The position numbers were made by a program, and so were the translations under genes. Below the pieces are notes generated by a model that did not search any database, was not told where the DNA came from, and saw nothing but the letters and a program-made list of their open reading frames with translations. A DNA stretch of 64,000 bases from Methylovorus mays (GTDB taxonomy: Bacteria > Pseudomonadota > Gammaproteobacteria > Burkholderiales > Methylophilaceae). The stretch lies in the NCBI RefSeq assembly GCF_020531915.1, contig NZ_JAJAVG010000001.1, forward strand, positions 37,440 through 101,439. The letters are read 5' to 3'. Numbering within the stretch: the stretch's first letter is position 1; the number at the start of each line of letters is the position of its first letter. This document shows positions 1-10,100 of the stretch, piece by piece.

Positions 1-1723
1 CCAGCGCATGCATGTCCTCTTCCGCGTCGTCAGCCAGCGCATCGGGCGACATCTGGGCCTGCAGCATTTCCAGTGCTACGCGCATGGCGGTCTCGGCCTC
101 GGGGCGCAAGCGCGGGAAGCCGCTGACATAAAAATCCATGGCGCTCAGCGCTTCGGCCAGCGCCTCGAAAATCCCGGTAGAAGGCGCAACCGCATCATGC
201 TGCAAGCTTTCGAGGGTAGCCTCGGTGAAGCGCGACAAGGTGGCGGGCAGCGTGAGATCCAGCAAATCAAACGCACCGGTAACCTGCGTCAACAGTGGCT
301 GACATTGCAGTACGGCATCACGTTGATCCGGTTTGCGGAAATAGCCATCCAGCAAGGGCTCAATGGTTTCCAGCACCTGGTGGATATGCTTGCCCATGGT
401 CGCCAGCAAGTCCGCCGAGAGCGGCGTTCCGCTGAGATCGGCACCTGGTGTGGGCTGACGCCCCTCGGCCAGCTCCTGCAGGCGGGCAGCCTGCTGATGC
501 TGACGCTGGATCAGCGCATCGCTCAAGTCCACATAATGATGGAACGTCTCTTCGAGCAGCGCCAGGGTGGAGGCGACCTCCAGCATGGCAGAATTGCTGA
601 CGACATCCGCGCCTGCCAGCACGCGCATATTCATGCGCTGCAAGGCTTGCAGCAAGGCATTCAGGCTGTCGTAGCGAAACGTCTGCTTGACCAGGCTGTC
701 GCGCAGCTGGATGCTGAATTGCTCCAGCAGCGCCTTGAATTTGTATTCCTCATAAGCGGCCCAGGCGTCCTGCAAGGCGCGCAACAAGGCGAGCATGCGC
801 TTGGCGAGCTCGCGGTCTTCGCTCTCGACTTTGACATCCTGCGGCGTGCGTGGCGGCTCTGGCAGATAGGCCTGCAGCTCAAATGCCGCCTGCACCTGCT
901 GCAGGGCATCGGTCTCGGCCGGGCTGATGGCGATGAAATACAAGAGGTCACGCAAGAGATTGCCACTGGCGCGGGTAGCACCGTCATACAGACTGCGCAG
1001 TTGCTGGTCGATGCGGCGGCAAAGCTTCTTGATACTGGCATTCGCCACATGCTCCGGCTGCTGCAGGATATCGACAAACACGCTGGCGACCCACCACAGG
1101 GTTTTCTGGCCGCCCTGCTTTTGAACCTGCTGCACTTGCTGCAGCGCGCCACGCAGGATGTCCTGACCTTCGGCACCTTGCGATTTCAGCCAGGTCAGCA
1201 GGCCTTTCTGGAATGCAGAGCGCTGCTCGGCCAGAAAACCAGCCAGCACCTCATCAGGCAACGCTTGCGTGGGTAAATCACGCGGAGCACGTACATCGGT
1301 ATCGGGGAAAAACAGTTCGCTTTCTTCGGCTTCTTCACCGTGCAGGGCTTGCAGTGCGGCAAAGGCGGGAAATAATAACAAGGGGCGATCCGACGCTCCA
1401 TCCACCAGCGCCTGCAGATAACGACTCAGGGCCTGGACGGCGTTAATCATGGCCTCCAGTGCGGCGGGGCGCATGGCAATCTCGCCCTTTTGCAGGGCCG
1501 CGGCCACATGCTCGATCTCGGCACAGAAGCGTTTGCACCCCTCCAGCCCGACCATGTCGAGCGCACCGCTCACCTGGTAGAGATGGGTTTGGGAGAACTT
1601 CAGGCTGGCGGCATCTTCCGGGCTTTGCTGCAAGGTGGCCAGATTCTCCAGCACGCTTTTCAGCGCCTGGTCTATCTCACCCTTGACCCAGTTAAGAGGC
1701 CCTATGTCGAAATCGTCAACCAC
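1..1723 (-). CDS. pilL: PilL/ChpA-type chemosensory hybrid histidine kinase, N-terminal part (runs off window)
   Basis: The CheA-like kinase of the type IV pilus chemosensory system is expected here, and an open frame runs from a GTG at 1723 to the left edge (about 574 codons). The GTG has an AGGAG ribosome binding site six bases upstream and lies 25 bp after the pilJ stop. The visible part is helical and leucine-rich with Hpt/FimL-like stretches (KFSQTHLYQVSGALDMVGLE near residues 42-61; FYVSGFPRLRPEAETAMR near the edge). The kinase and receiver domains lie outside the window. I translated most of this frame by hand and met no stop. The identification rests on operon position plus the helical Hpt-like N-terminus; no catalytic His-box is visible. 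Confidence 0.85.
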   Translation of the reverse strand, partial: MVDDFDIGPLNWVKGEIDQALKSVLENLATLQQSPEDAASLKFSQTHLYQVSGALDMVGLEGCKRFCAEIEHVAAALQKGEIAMRPAALEAMINAVQALSRYLQALVDGASDRPLLLFPAFAALQALHGEEAEESELFFPDTDVRAPRDLPTQALPDEVLAGFLAEQRSAFQKGLLTWLKSQGAEGQDILRGALQQVQQVQKQGGQKTLWWVASVFVDILQQPEHVANASIKKLCRRIDQQLRSLYDGATRASGNLLRDLLYFIAISPAETDALQQVQAAFELQAYLPEPPRTPQDVKVESEDRELAKRMLALLRALQDAWAAYEEYKFKALLEQFSIQLRDSLVKQTFRYDSLNALLQALQRMNMRVLAGADVVSNSAMLEVASTLALLEETFHHYVDLSDALIQRQHQQAARLQELAEGRQPTPGADLSGTPLSADLLATMGKHIHQVLETIEPLLDGYFRKPDQRDAVLQCQPLLTQVTGAFDLLDLTLPATLSRFTEATLESLQHDAVAPSTGIFEALAEALSAMDFYVSGFPRLRPEAETAMRVALEMLQAQMSPDALADDAEEDMHAL

Positions 1724-1748
1724 GGCTAGCTCCTGTGCGGCTCGACCA

Positions 1749-3434
1749 TCAGGACAACTTGAAGCCGGCCACCGAGGCACGGAGTTCTTCGGCCAGCGTG
1801 GCAAGCTGTTCTACCGATTGCGCGGTCAGCTTGGTGCCCTCCGTGGTTTGCGAGGTGATGTTCTGGATCTTCTGCATGTTGCGGCTCACGGTAGACGCTA
1901 CTTCGGTCTGCGCCACGGTCGCTTCGGAAATCGCCTGGATCAGGCGTGCCAGGTTGGTACTCACCGTTTCAATTTCATTCAGCGCCTGACCGGCAGCATC
2001 CGACAGGCGCGCCCCATCGACCACCCCCTCGGTGCTTTTTTCCATCGCCACCACGGCACTATTGGTATCGGTCTGAATGGTTTTCACAATCGCGCTGATC
2101 TGCTTGGTTGCTTCCGATGAGCGCTCCGCCAGGCGTTGCACTTCTTCCGCCACCACGGTGAAGCCACGTCCGGCTTCACCCGCCGATGCGGCCTGAATGG
2201 CGGCGTTCAGCGCCAGAATGTTGGTCTGCTCGGTAATGTCGGAAATCAGCTCCACGATTTCGCTAATTTCCTGCGAGCTTTCGCCCAGGCGCTTGATGCG
2301 CTTGGAGGTTTCCTGAATCTGCGTGCGGATTTCGTTCATGCCGGAGATGGTGTTCTGCACCGCTTTGGCACCCTGGGTCGCCGCTTGCAGCGAACGTTGC
2401 GCCACTTGTGATGCCTGGCCAGCGTTGCTGGATACATGCAGGATGGAGCGGGTCATGTTGTTGATGGCGTCACTGGTTTCGCCAATCTGCTTGGACTGTT
2501 CCTCGGTCGCTTTCAACAGGTAATCAGAGGTGGTACGGGTTTGCGCCGTCGCCTGGTTCACCTGCTCGGTCGCGCGGTTGATCTCGGCGACCAGGTCACG
2601 CAGGCTGTCGATGGTGTAGTTGATGGAATCGGCAATCGCGCCAGTGATGTTTTCCGAGACTTGCGCCTTGACCGTCAGGTCTCCGTCAGCGAGATCACCC
2701 ATCTCATCCAGCAAGTGCAGAATGGCTTCCTGGTTGCCGAGGTTGGTCTGTTCGATCTCCAGGAACTGCCGGCGTGCTGAGAGCACCTGGCGATAGCCCA
2801 CCACAATCAGCATCAGCAAGGCCAGCAGTCCGGATAACACGGAGAGAATCAGGAACAGGTTGGCGCGCCCTTGCTGCTTGTATTGATCGACCATGCGGCG
2901 GGCAGTGGCGACAATCTCATCACTGGTGTTGACGATACTGATCAGCTGGGCCTTGTTGGCATCCTCTGCCAGCGCACCAGGACTCAGCGTTTTAAGCGCA
3001 TTGTGCAGTTGCTGCCAGGAGGCCTCCAGCTTGTTAAGGGCGGGAACCACGTCCTGCCCGCGGAAGAGCGTGTCGGCTTCCAGCTTGCGCATCTGCTTGA
3101 GGTCGCTCTCCACACTGCCCATGACATTCACCAGCCGCACGCTGGCAGCTTCACGACTATGCGTTGCCAGTACGGCATCACGCGCAGCCTGCTGCACAAA
3201 CACCTGCACATCTCCCGAGAGTATGGAAAAACGGTTATCGCGCTCCACCTGAGTGATGTTGAACAGCAGATTGAGCAAGGCCACGGCGGCGGCAATCAGA
3301 AAGAACACCAGCAAGGTCTTGGGAATACCCGAGGCCGAGCTGTCTCCCTGCCCTGTCAATGCGGACTTCACCCCGGAGCGCAAGCGCGCCAGCAGTGACG
3401 GTGTGTTTCCCTTTTTTGCTGCATTCAATGCCAT
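1749..3434 (-). CDS. pilJ: PilJ, methyl-accepting chemotaxis protein of the type IV pilus (Pil-Chp) system
   Basis: This 561-residue inner-membrane receptor signals to the PilL kinase through PilI. Two membrane segments (about residues 41-58 and 192-213) flank a PilJ-type periplasmic sensing region. A HAMP-like stretch and a long coiled-coil signalling domain follow, with the conserved hairpin tip at residues 400-430 ([15 protein letters not shown] then GEAGRGF). The start is an ATG preceded by AAAGGGG. Length and tip sequence are typical of the family. It lies between pilI (128 bp upstream) and pilL (25 bp downstream). Confidence 0.96.
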   Translation of the reverse strand: MALNAAKKGNTPSLLARLRSGVKSALTGQGDSSASGIPKTLLVFFLIAAAVALLNLLFNITQVERDNRFSILSGDVQVFVQQAARDAVLATHSREAASVRLVNVMGSVESDLKQMRKLEADTLFRGQDVVPALNKLEASWQQLHNALKTLSPGALAEDANKAQLISIVNTSDEIVATARRMVDQYKQQGRANLFLILSVLSGLLALLMLIVVGYRQVLSARRQFLEIEQTNLGNQEAILHLLDEMGDLADGDLTVKAQVSENITGAIADSINYTIDSLRDLVAEINRATEQVNQATAQTRTTSDYLLKATEEQSKQIGETSDAINNMTRSILHVSSNAGQASQVAQRSLQAATQGAKAVQNTISGMNEIRTQIQETSKRIKRLGESSQEISEIVELISDITEQTNILALNAAIQAASAGEAGRGFTVVAEEVQRLAERSSEATKQISAIVKTIQTDTNSAVVAMEKSTEGVVDGARLSDAAGQALNEIETVSTNLARLIQAISEATVAQTEVASTVSRNMQKIQNITSQTTEGTKLTAQSVEQLATLAEELRASVAGFKLS

Positions 3435-3562
3435 ATCACCCCTTTGTATGTTCCGGCCTCAAGCCTGGTAAGGCTCAAGGTAAATTCTGTACGGCATGTC
3501 ACTTGCGCCACCTGACCCGCGCTTCCACTGAATTGGGCAAGCGACCGGAATATCATCCTGGC

Positions 3563-4078
3563 CTAGGCAGCCACCTGCATGAATTCGCTGCCCGTCAGCA
3601 AGCTCTCCAGCGCCAGCACTTGCCAGACCTGGCCATGCTCATCTTTGTAATGCTCGCCATGGGCATCAGCCTCGCCTGGTTCAGGCGTCTGCAAGGTCAT
3701 GCTTTCAAGCGTACGCAAACCCACCAGGCGGTCAATCAGCAAGGCGGCATTCACCTGATAACGCTCATGCACCAGCAATATGCGGCTTTGGGCGGTCATT
3801 GACGTGAATGGCCCACCCATGAACGCCGCCAGATCCGTTACTCCGTAAAGATTACCGCGCACGTTGGCCATGCCCAGAAACCAACTGCGCGTCAGCGGCA
3901 CCGGGCTGATGTCCGGCACTGGCAGCACCTCGCTGATATCGCGCAGGTTGATCAGCCAATGTTGTCCGCCGACTTCCACCCCCAGGCGCGAGCTGCTGGT
4001 GCTGCCCGCGTTGGCGGTCACCTCTTGCAGGCGGGCCAGAATATCCTGCTGGTATTCGTGCAGGTTAAGTCTGGCCAT
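3563..4078 (-). CDS. pilI: PilI, CheW-like adaptor
   Basis: This 171-residue protein has a single CheW-like domain (residues about 28-165; features include VEVGGQHWLINLRDISEVLP and GMANVRGNLYGVTDL). CheW adaptors couple the receptor (PilJ) to the kinase (PilL). Its ATG lies inside the 3' end of pilH (14-bp overlap), so the two are probably translationally coupled. PilI is identified by position between pilH and pilJ. Confidence 0.93.
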   Translation of the reverse strand: MARLNLHEYQQDILARLQEVTANAGSTSSSRLGVEVGGQHWLINLRDISEVLPVPDISPVPLTRSWFLGMANVRGNLYGVTDLAAFMGGPFTSMTAQSRILLVHERYQVNAALLIDRLVGLRTLESMTLQTPEPGEADAHGEHYKDEHGQVWQVLALESLLTGSEFMQVAA

Positions 4079-4442
4079 TTTCCAGGGCCCGTATCTTGTT
4101 CAGCAACTCGTCCAGCTGGACTGGCTTGATGGCGCAATCCTTGGCGCCCTGCCGCAAGGCCCACAGGCGATCGGTCGCCTGTTCCTTGCCGGTGCACATG
4201 ATGACAGGGATATGCGCCGTGAGCGGGTTTTTGGAGAGTGCGCGCGTGGCCTGAAAGCCATTGAGGCCTGGCATCACCACATCCATCAGTACCAGATCGG
4301 GCGCTTCGGCCGCGACCTTTTCCAGGCATTCTTCGCCATTTTCGGCAGTCATGACGGTAAAGCCGGCATCCACCAGCAGCTCCGTCAGATAAAAACGATC
4401 GGTAAAGGAATCATCCACGACCAGGATTTTTTGAATCGCCAT
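4065..4442 (-). CDS. pilH: PilH, single-domain response regulator
   Basis: This is a 125-residue CheY-like receiver with acidic pair D10/D11, phosphoacceptor D54 (LVLMDVVMPGLNG) and a conserved Lys in CAIKPVQ. It has no output domain. In the Pil-Chp system PilH is one of two CheY-like proteins acting on pilus extension or retraction. The start has a good GAGGA site that overlaps the end of pilG; only two bases separate the genes. Confidence 0.94.
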   Translation of the reverse strand: MAIQKILVVDDSFTDRFYLTELLVDAGFTVMTAENGEECLEKVAAEAPDLVLMDVVMPGLNGFQATRALSKNPLTAHIPVIMCTGKEQATDRLWALRQGAKDCAIKPVQLDELLNKIRALENGQT

Positions 4443-4444
4443 GC

Positions 4445-4852
4445 CTATTCCTCGTCCGTTTCCACGCGGGCGTGATTGGTCACCGCGTGCAGCAGAGACT
4501 CCTGGGTGAAGGGCTTGGTAAGGTATTGGTCTGAGCCCGCCATGCGGCCGCGCGCCCGGTCAAACAGGCCATCCTTGCTGGATAGCATGACCACGGGCGT
4601 GGCTTTGTAACGCGGGTTGCGTTTGATCAGGGTACACGTTTGATAGCCATCGAGCCGCGGCATCATGATATCGACAAAGATGAGGTCGGGATGATAGTTG
4701 GCAATCTTGGACAAGGCTTCAAAGCCATCTTCGGCCAGGATCACTTCGCAGCCAGACTGCTTGAGAAAAAGCTCGGCACTGCGGCGTATGGTGTTGCTGT
4801 CATCGATCACCATGACTTTCACGCCTGCTAAACTGGTTTCCCCCACCTGCAT
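4445..4852 (-). CDS. pilG: PilG, single-domain response regulator
   Basis: This is a 135-residue CheY-like receiver with D17/D18, phosphoacceptor D61 (LIFVDIMMPRLDGYQ) and the YLTKPF lysine. It is the first gene of the pilGHIJL operon. The ATG at 4852 directly abuts AAAAGGGG, which is too close for a ribosome binding site. The GTG two codons downstream (4846) has the ideal spacing and may be the true start. No pilK methyltransferase is present between pilJ and pilL. Confidence 0.94.
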   Translation of the reverse strand: MQVGETSLAGVKVMVIDDSNTIRRSAELFLKQSGCEVILAEDGFEALSKIANYHPDLIFVDIMMPRLDGYQTCTLIKRNPRYKATPVVMLSSKDGLFDRARGRMAGSDQYLTKPFTQESLLHAVTNHARVETDEE

Positions 4853-5084
4853 CCCCTTTTATTGTGTAGTGCACTTTTGCCGTGCACGGCGGGAGGCCAT
4901 GCACTCACATCATTCTATCCAGAATTCACGATGGTGCAAGACTCGTGCTGACGCAGCCGGTCACATTCTGTTGTCATTCCAGTGTCAAACAGGTTAAATA
5001 TCGCAAGCTTGCAGTCAACATGACCGCGCCGCATCCATCAAGATGAAAGACCTCTCACAGAAGGAGGCTCACGGGAAGGGAACA
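4853..5084. other. Divergent intergenic region, pilG / FIST gene
   Basis: These 232 bp separate the leftward pil operon from the rightward FIST gene and must hold both promoters. A repeated GTGCAC hexamer occurs at about 4870-4886. No terminator or confident -35/-10 pair was found. Confidence 0.4.
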
Positions 5085-6245
5085 ATGCAGATAAGACAGG
5101 AATCACTGACCGCCAGAATGACACTGAAAGAGCTGGCGGCGAATCCCCCGCTACTCACTGCCGACCTGGTGCTGGTATTCGGCTCGGTGCGTCGCTTCAG
5201 CGAAAACAAGCTGCAAAATATCCTGCGTGACCGCTACCCCGCCGCCCAGATCGTCGGCTGCACAACGTCCGGCGAGATACATGGTAGCGGCGTATTCGAC
5301 GATAGCCTGCAGATCACCGCCATCCAGTGGAATAAAACCGAGCAACGTGTCGTACACACCCGCATGAACAACATGCAAAGCTCGTTTGAAGTCGCCACCA
5401 ATCTCGCCAAGCAACTGCAAACCCCGGAACTGCGCACTGTGCTGCTGTTCTCCGATGGCTTGCATGTCAATGGCTCCGAATTGCTGCAGGGCTTCCAGAG
5501 CGTGCTGGGCGATATCCCGATTGTAGGCGGCATGGCAGGCGACAATGCGGCCTTTGAAAATACCCTGCAAATCTGCAATAGCGTCATTTCCGATAACCTG
5601 GTGATTGCGGTGGGCCTCTATGGCGACAGCCTGATTACCGCCAGTGGCGCCCTGGGCGGCTGGAAGCCTTACGGCCCGCCACGCAAGATCACCAAATCCG
5701 AAAAAAACGTGGTGTACGAAATGGACGGCAAACCTGCCTTGCCGCTCTACCGCATGTACATCGGCGAGCATTACGCCAAGGGCTTGCCCGGCACCGGTCT
5801 CAAGTTCCCGTTTGCCATCGTCGAGGAAGGCAAGCGCGAGGTGGAAAAAATCCGCACCCTGCTCGCCATTGATACAGCGCGCAACAGCCTGACCTTTGCC
5901 GGCAATGTGGAAGAAGGCGAAATCGTGCGCCTGTGCCAGACCAATCATGACCGCCTGGTGGAAGGCGCGAGCGAAGCCGCCCGGCTCGTCACCGGCAACC
6001 TGCAATCGCTTAACAATACGCAGCCGGGGCTGGCCCTCTGCGTGAGCTGTGTGGGGCGCAAAGGCGTGATGAACGAGCAGACGGCGGATGAGATCGCGGC
6101 GATCAAAACCATCCTCGGCCCGCAAACCACGCTCACCGGATTTTATTCCTATGGTGAGTTTGCTCCACGCCCCAACACCTCGGACAGCGTGCTGCACAAC
6201 CAGACCATGACCATAGGCTACCTCAGCGAGAATTTATCGTCCTGA
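5085..6245 (+). CDS. FIST signal-transduction protein (FIST_N + FIST_C)
   Basis: About 386 residues. An N-terminal FIST domain (PAAQIVGCTTSGEIHGSGV; DIPIVGGMAGDNAAF) is followed by a FIST_C domain (ALCVSCVGRKGVMNE, TLTGFYSYGEFAP). FIST domains are predicted small-ligand sensors, found alone or fused to kinases and cyclases. No output domain is present, so it probably acts on a partner protein. An in-frame ATG at 5043 would add 14 residues but has no ribosome binding site; the ATG at 5085 follows GGAAGGG. Its position next to the pil chemosensory operon suggests, but does not show, a link to that pathway. Confidence 0.9.
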   Translation: MQIRQESLTARMTLKELAANPPLLTADLVLVFGSVRRFSENKLQNILRDRYPAAQIVGCTTSGEIHGSGVFDDSLQITAIQWNKTEQRVVHTRMNNMQSSFEVATNLAKQLQTPELRTVLLFSDGLHVNGSELLQGFQSVLGDIPIVGGMAGDNAAFENTLQICNSVISDNLVIAVGLYGDSLITASGALGGWKPYGPPRKITKSEKNVVYEMDGKPALPLYRMYIGEHYAKGLPGTGLKFPFAIVEEGKREVEKIRTLLAIDTARNSLTFAGNVEEGEIVRLCQTNHDRLVEGASEAARLVTGNLQSLNNTQPGLALCVSCVGRKGVMNEQTADEIAAIKTILGPQTTLTGFYSYGEFAPRPNTSDSVLHNQTMTIGYLSENLSS

Positions 6246-6275
6246 TCGTGGTCACTGCTGGTGTATCATCTTTCA

Positions 6276-6298
6276 TCCGCCCTTCACGCAGGGGCGGT
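6276..6298 (+). terminator. GC-rich hairpin after the FIST gene
   Basis: CCGCCC and GGGCGG pair around a short loop about 35 bp after the FIST stop. No T-run follows, so a terminator role is uncertain. Confidence 0.35.
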
Positions 6299-6306
6299 AC
6301 AGTGCA

Positions 6307-6421
6307 AGAAAGCGTGAACTGAAGGCAGTTTTCTAAAATCCCATACGCATGATCCTGCAACGGCAGGACGCCAGGCTGGAACCCTCAGTCCAAGTGGAAC
6401 CATTAGCCTCACACGCTTTCT
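6307..6421 (+). ncRNA. Possible structured leader RNA upstream of tpx (unassigned)
   Basis: GAAAGCGTG (6312-6320 region) and CACGCTTTC (ending about 6420) form a 9-bp outer helix roughly 90 nt apart. Inside are hairpins ACTG-AAGG-CAGT and CCTGC-AACG-GCAGG, and two copies of TGGAACC. This gives a multibranched fold about 45 bases before the tpx start. I compared it from memory with the TPP, FMN, cobalamin, glycine, c-di-GMP-I, guanidine, SAH and fluoride riboswitches, 6S and SRP RNA, and recognised none. The base pairing is seen; an RNA function is inference. Confidence 0.35.
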
Positions 6422-6463
6422 GATTGGCAATCCCGCCCTCAATTTCTAACAAGGACATTATCC

Positions 6464-6967
6464 ATGACCAGCACAGTAACGCTTAAAGGCAACCCGGTAA
6501 CCATCGCTGGCGACTTCCCAAAAGTCGGCCAGACCGCTCCTGACTTTCAATTGGCCAACGCCAAGCGCGAATTGCAATCCCTGGCTGACTACGCCGGCAA
6601 GCGCAAAGTATTGAACATTTTCCCAAGTGTAGACACACCTACTTGCGCCACCTCGGTTCGCACCTTCAACAAGCGCGCCGCTGAAGTGCCCAATACCGCC
6701 GTGCTCTGCATCTCCGCTGACCTGCCTTTCGCACAAAGCCGTTTCTGCGGTGCTGAAGGTCTGGAAAATGTGGTGACCCTGTCCACCTTCCGTGACACCG
6801 CCAAGTTTTCCAAAGACTACGGCGTGCAAATCGCCGACAGCAGCCTGGCTGGCCTCACCGCCCGTGCCGTGGTCGTGCTGGATGAAAACAACAAGGTTTT
6901 GCATAGCGAACTCGTTTCCGAGATCGCCAATGAACCTGATTACGACGCAGCATTGGCTGTCTTGTAA
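6464..6967 (+). CDS. tpx: Thiol peroxidase (Tpx, atypical 2-Cys peroxiredoxin)
   Basis: This 167-residue enzyme reduces hydroperoxides with thioredoxin as donor. The peroxidatic Cys61 sits in [17 protein letters not shown] and the resolving Cys95 in SRFCGAEG, the Tpx arrangement. Length and full-span similarity to E. coli Tpx are as expected. The start follows AACAAGGACATTATCC. It is monocistronic, with a strong terminator after the stop. Confidence 0.97.
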   Translation: MTSTVTLKGNPVTIAGDFPKVGQTAPDFQLANAKRELQSLADYAGKRKVLNIFPSVDTPTCATSVRTFNKRAAEVPNTAVLCISADLPFAQSRFCGAEGLENVVTLSTFRDTAKFSKDYGVQIADSSLAGLTARAVVVLDENNKVLHSELVSEIANEPDYDAALAVL

Positions 6968-6977
6968 TCTGCCGCAA

Positions 6978-7002
6978 GGCGGCAGTCTGGCTGCCGCCTT
7001 TT
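6978..7002 (+). terminator. Terminator of tpx
   Basis: GGCGGCAG and CTGCCGCC pair around a 5-nt loop and are followed by TTTT, 11 bp after the tpx stop. On the other strand the same stem lies just after the 7012-16291 operon, but with a poor T-run. Confidence 0.85.
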
Positions 7003-7011
7003 CATCTGCTG

Positions 7012-7137
7012 CTAGTCCATCACCAGCATCAGCAACAATCCCATTTCCACCAGCAAGCAAGCTACGAACAACAACACGATGGCCACCCGCGTCGAGTGAA
7101 ATCGCATGCGACGCCAGAGCTGCCAGACGCCCATCAT
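7012..7137 (-). CDS. Small single-pass membrane protein (41 aa) at the end of the surface-signalling operon
   Basis: The open frame begins MMGVWQLWRRMRF and continues into one hydrophobic helix (residues 18-40) ending in MD. A basic/aromatic N-terminus before the helix predicts a cytoplasmic N-terminus. Its ATG lies three bases after the autotransporter stop, so it would be the last gene of the operon. The ribosome binding site is weak. Support comes from position and the clean membrane-helix composition. The family is not recognised. Confidence 0.5.
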   Translation of the reverse strand: MMGVWQLWRRMRFHSTRVAIVLLFVACLLVEMGLLLMLVMD

Positions 7138-7140
7138 GGA

Positions 7141-10100
7141 TTACTCGTTCAGTGGAATGCTGTCTTCGCGCACAATCAGCCAACGGCCTCCGCGCTGCTC
7201 CAGATCCACCACTTTTTGCACGGCCTCGTCATGGCCGTTCTCCTGCCGCGTTTGCGTAAATAGTGCCAGCATGCGTTCACCATTGGGTTCAATACTCAAA
7301 TCCGCCATACGCACCTGCATCACGCCATCCCTGGATAACTCCATCCGGCGTTGGCGCTCCCATTGCTGCCTTGTCAGGCCATCGCTCACCGCAAAATCAG
7401 CGGCATAGGTACTGAAATAGGTATCGAGGTTGCGGTTGGCCATTGCCACCATCCAGGTCTGCAGGGTAGCTTCAATTGCCTGACGGCGCGCCTTTTCCTG
7501 AGGAGAAAGGTGCTCGGCAGCGCTTTCCACCGGCTGCATGGCTTTATGCAGGCCCGCAATATCCTGATCCGTCGCCTGCACATGACTAAGCACAGGGTCC
7601 CGCAATTTTTGACGTTGCAGGGCGAACTCGGCACGGCGCTGGTAACGCGGGCCCTGATCAAAGTCATATCGCAGGGCCAGGCTCATGGTCTGGCCAAAAT
7701 AGGCATCCCGAATATCGGCATCGTAACTGGTCAATAATGTTAGCTGATCCCGCTCATCATCTCCCGTCAGGCGTACTGTGGCCCCCAGCGCATACATATT
7801 GCGATCAGGCTTCAGGCCTGGGCTGACGAAGCGGGTATTGCTGAACAGAAAACGTGATGTGACATCCTGCGCCAGATCGCCAAACTCATGCTGGTAAAGC
7901 GCTCTCAACTCGATCTCGGCAGACCAGTCTTTCTGCTGCAGGCTGTATATGGCCTTGCCACCCACACCACCGCGAAAGGAATCAAAACTGCGCGCGTCCA
8001 CCGCCAGATTGATTGGCGAGCTATCCAGCGCATACTGCGGCATGCCATTCACATAAACCGGAATGGGTTCTGCGATGTCAGGACGTGATGTATCTACGAT
8101 CATGCGCGAAAACTTGCCATTCTCTTCATAAGCACTTTCGCGGATATGGCTGTAAGCCAACGATGCCATTGGAATCAGCGTGACGTCATCCCGCCACAAC
8201 ATGGGCCAGCCAGCTTCCATCCGCGCCGAATATTGCCAACTGTCATGGCGGCCTGTCGCCGTATGATTGATCAACTGGCGGCGTGTCTGGTAAGTGTGCA
8301 GACCAGCACCCAGCATTGTATTGAGATACATGCCATCCCAGGTTTTGGCCGCATAGGCGGCTGCCATGAAGCTATTGATGTCGTTGCGGTTGTTGACGGT
8401 ATACCCGCTATTGGTGATATTGCTGCGCGCATAACCCGCAGCCGCCCCCACACGCAGGCTATCATCGCCGTCCCATTCCCGATCCAGACCAAATGCCATC
8501 CCGGCCGAAGAAACATTGTAGCCATCAATACCCTGCTGGCTTTTCTGAATGCCACGATCACCAAAACCCTGCACCCAGAGACCCTTGCCGGGTAGAATTT
8601 CCTGCGTCTCGCGCGAAGCCATGCCTTGGTTTTTGCTCAGGTAGGTATCCACCAGCCGGGTATTCAACATGCCAAATACCTTGTCGCTGTTACTCATCAC
8701 CGTGCGCAAAGCGCCATCATGGATCTCAGGACGCAAGCGCTCGGCGGCCGAGGCAGCATTATCATCGCGCAGTGATAACAACTGCTTTTGCAGGTCGGTG
8801 GGCAACTGCGCATCCCCTTTATATTGGAACAGACTGTCCACCGCCCGGATTGCCGCTTCAGACACCTTGGCGCGCATGGAGGCGGGCACACCAACGTCAG
8901 CAATCAGCAAGAGATCGGTCCCGCTCAGGCTGACATCCCACTGCAGGAAACCATTGGTATTGTCTACTTGTGGTAATCCGCTGGCATTGTTCGCCACGAC
9001 AAAGGTATCGCCATCGCGCACCGCGCGTGAATAGCGGGTAAGCCGCGGAGCAATAATGGAGTTGCTGTCAAATGTGGTACTTCCACCAGCAATTAGCAGC
9101 CCCGTCTGGTTGGGGCCAATCGCCATGACAAAGTATGAACCGGCCATCATGCTGATATTACCGCTCACATTGAAGGTGGCATCGCCAATATTGACCGTCC
9201 CATAATTCACAAGGTTACCGATAATATTGCCGATCTCGTTATTGATGCCGACAGTGATACCACTAGCCTCCAGCTTGCCGGTTTGTCCGACCACGACATT
9301 AGCAGCCGTCAGGGTGGCAGTGCTGTCAAGCAGTGTCCGGCTATCGATGGTGATATCGCCGCTGACATTCAGCGTGGTATAAAGCGCGGTAAATCCGCCA
9401 CTCAGGTTAACTTCGCTGAACCCGCTCACACTGCCAGCCAGTCCACAGGAAGGGTTGGTAACCACCGTATCCGGATAGGTAAAGTTGTTGGCTTCATAAC
9501 AATTGAAGTTGTAGATGTTATTGCCTAATCCATTGGCCGAGACCGAGGTCGTCATGTAATTCATGTATCCGGCAAAGTTAACGGTATTGTTTGCCCCGGC
9601 CACATCGTTGATCACCACATTACCCAAGTTGCCACCCGAAATTGTCGTCGTCGAGTTCAAGGTAAAATTGCGATCGCCATGGACGTTATAAAGGGTGCTC
9701 GCGACACCCCCACTCACGTCGATGACCTGAGAATCCCGCTGATCAACATAGATACCGCCAGTGATTGAGCTGTTGGTCATGTTGACCTCATGCCGGCCCG
9801 ACCCCAGATAAAGACTCCCGTAGATACTGCCCTGATCAAGATGTATCTCGCTATCACGCGGACCGACATCTGTCGCCGAATACGCCACGACCAGACTACT
9901 GTCATCCGTCTGGGCCTGAGTAAGCAGCGGATTACGGTCAACCACCATGACATCGCCGACCAACGCGCCATAACTTGAAATATTGAGGACTGTCTTACCT
10001 GCTTCCAGCACGGTGGCATATTGTGTACCGTCGAGCAAGGAGGGTGCCAGCATGCTAGCGCCGCCATAAGTCACCATGCTGCCAGCAACCACACCCGTAT

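Noticed and set aside
8..1276. Long open frame on the plus strand opposite pilL
   Set aside because: It is a composition shadow: the minus frame has a good GTG start, operon context and Hpt-like helices, while the plus frame has no family features.
5151..6197. 348-codon minus-strand frame opposite the FIST gene
   Set aside because: The plus strand encodes clear FIST_N/FIST_C motifs; the opposite frame is an antisense shadow with no domain.
6307..6421. Known riboswitch or 6S/SRP RNA
   Set aside because: None of the conserved core sequences that I know for those families is present; left as an unassigned structure.
6458..7183. 241-codon minus-strand frame over tpx
   Set aside because: Overlaps the certain tpx gene completely and has no recognisable domain.
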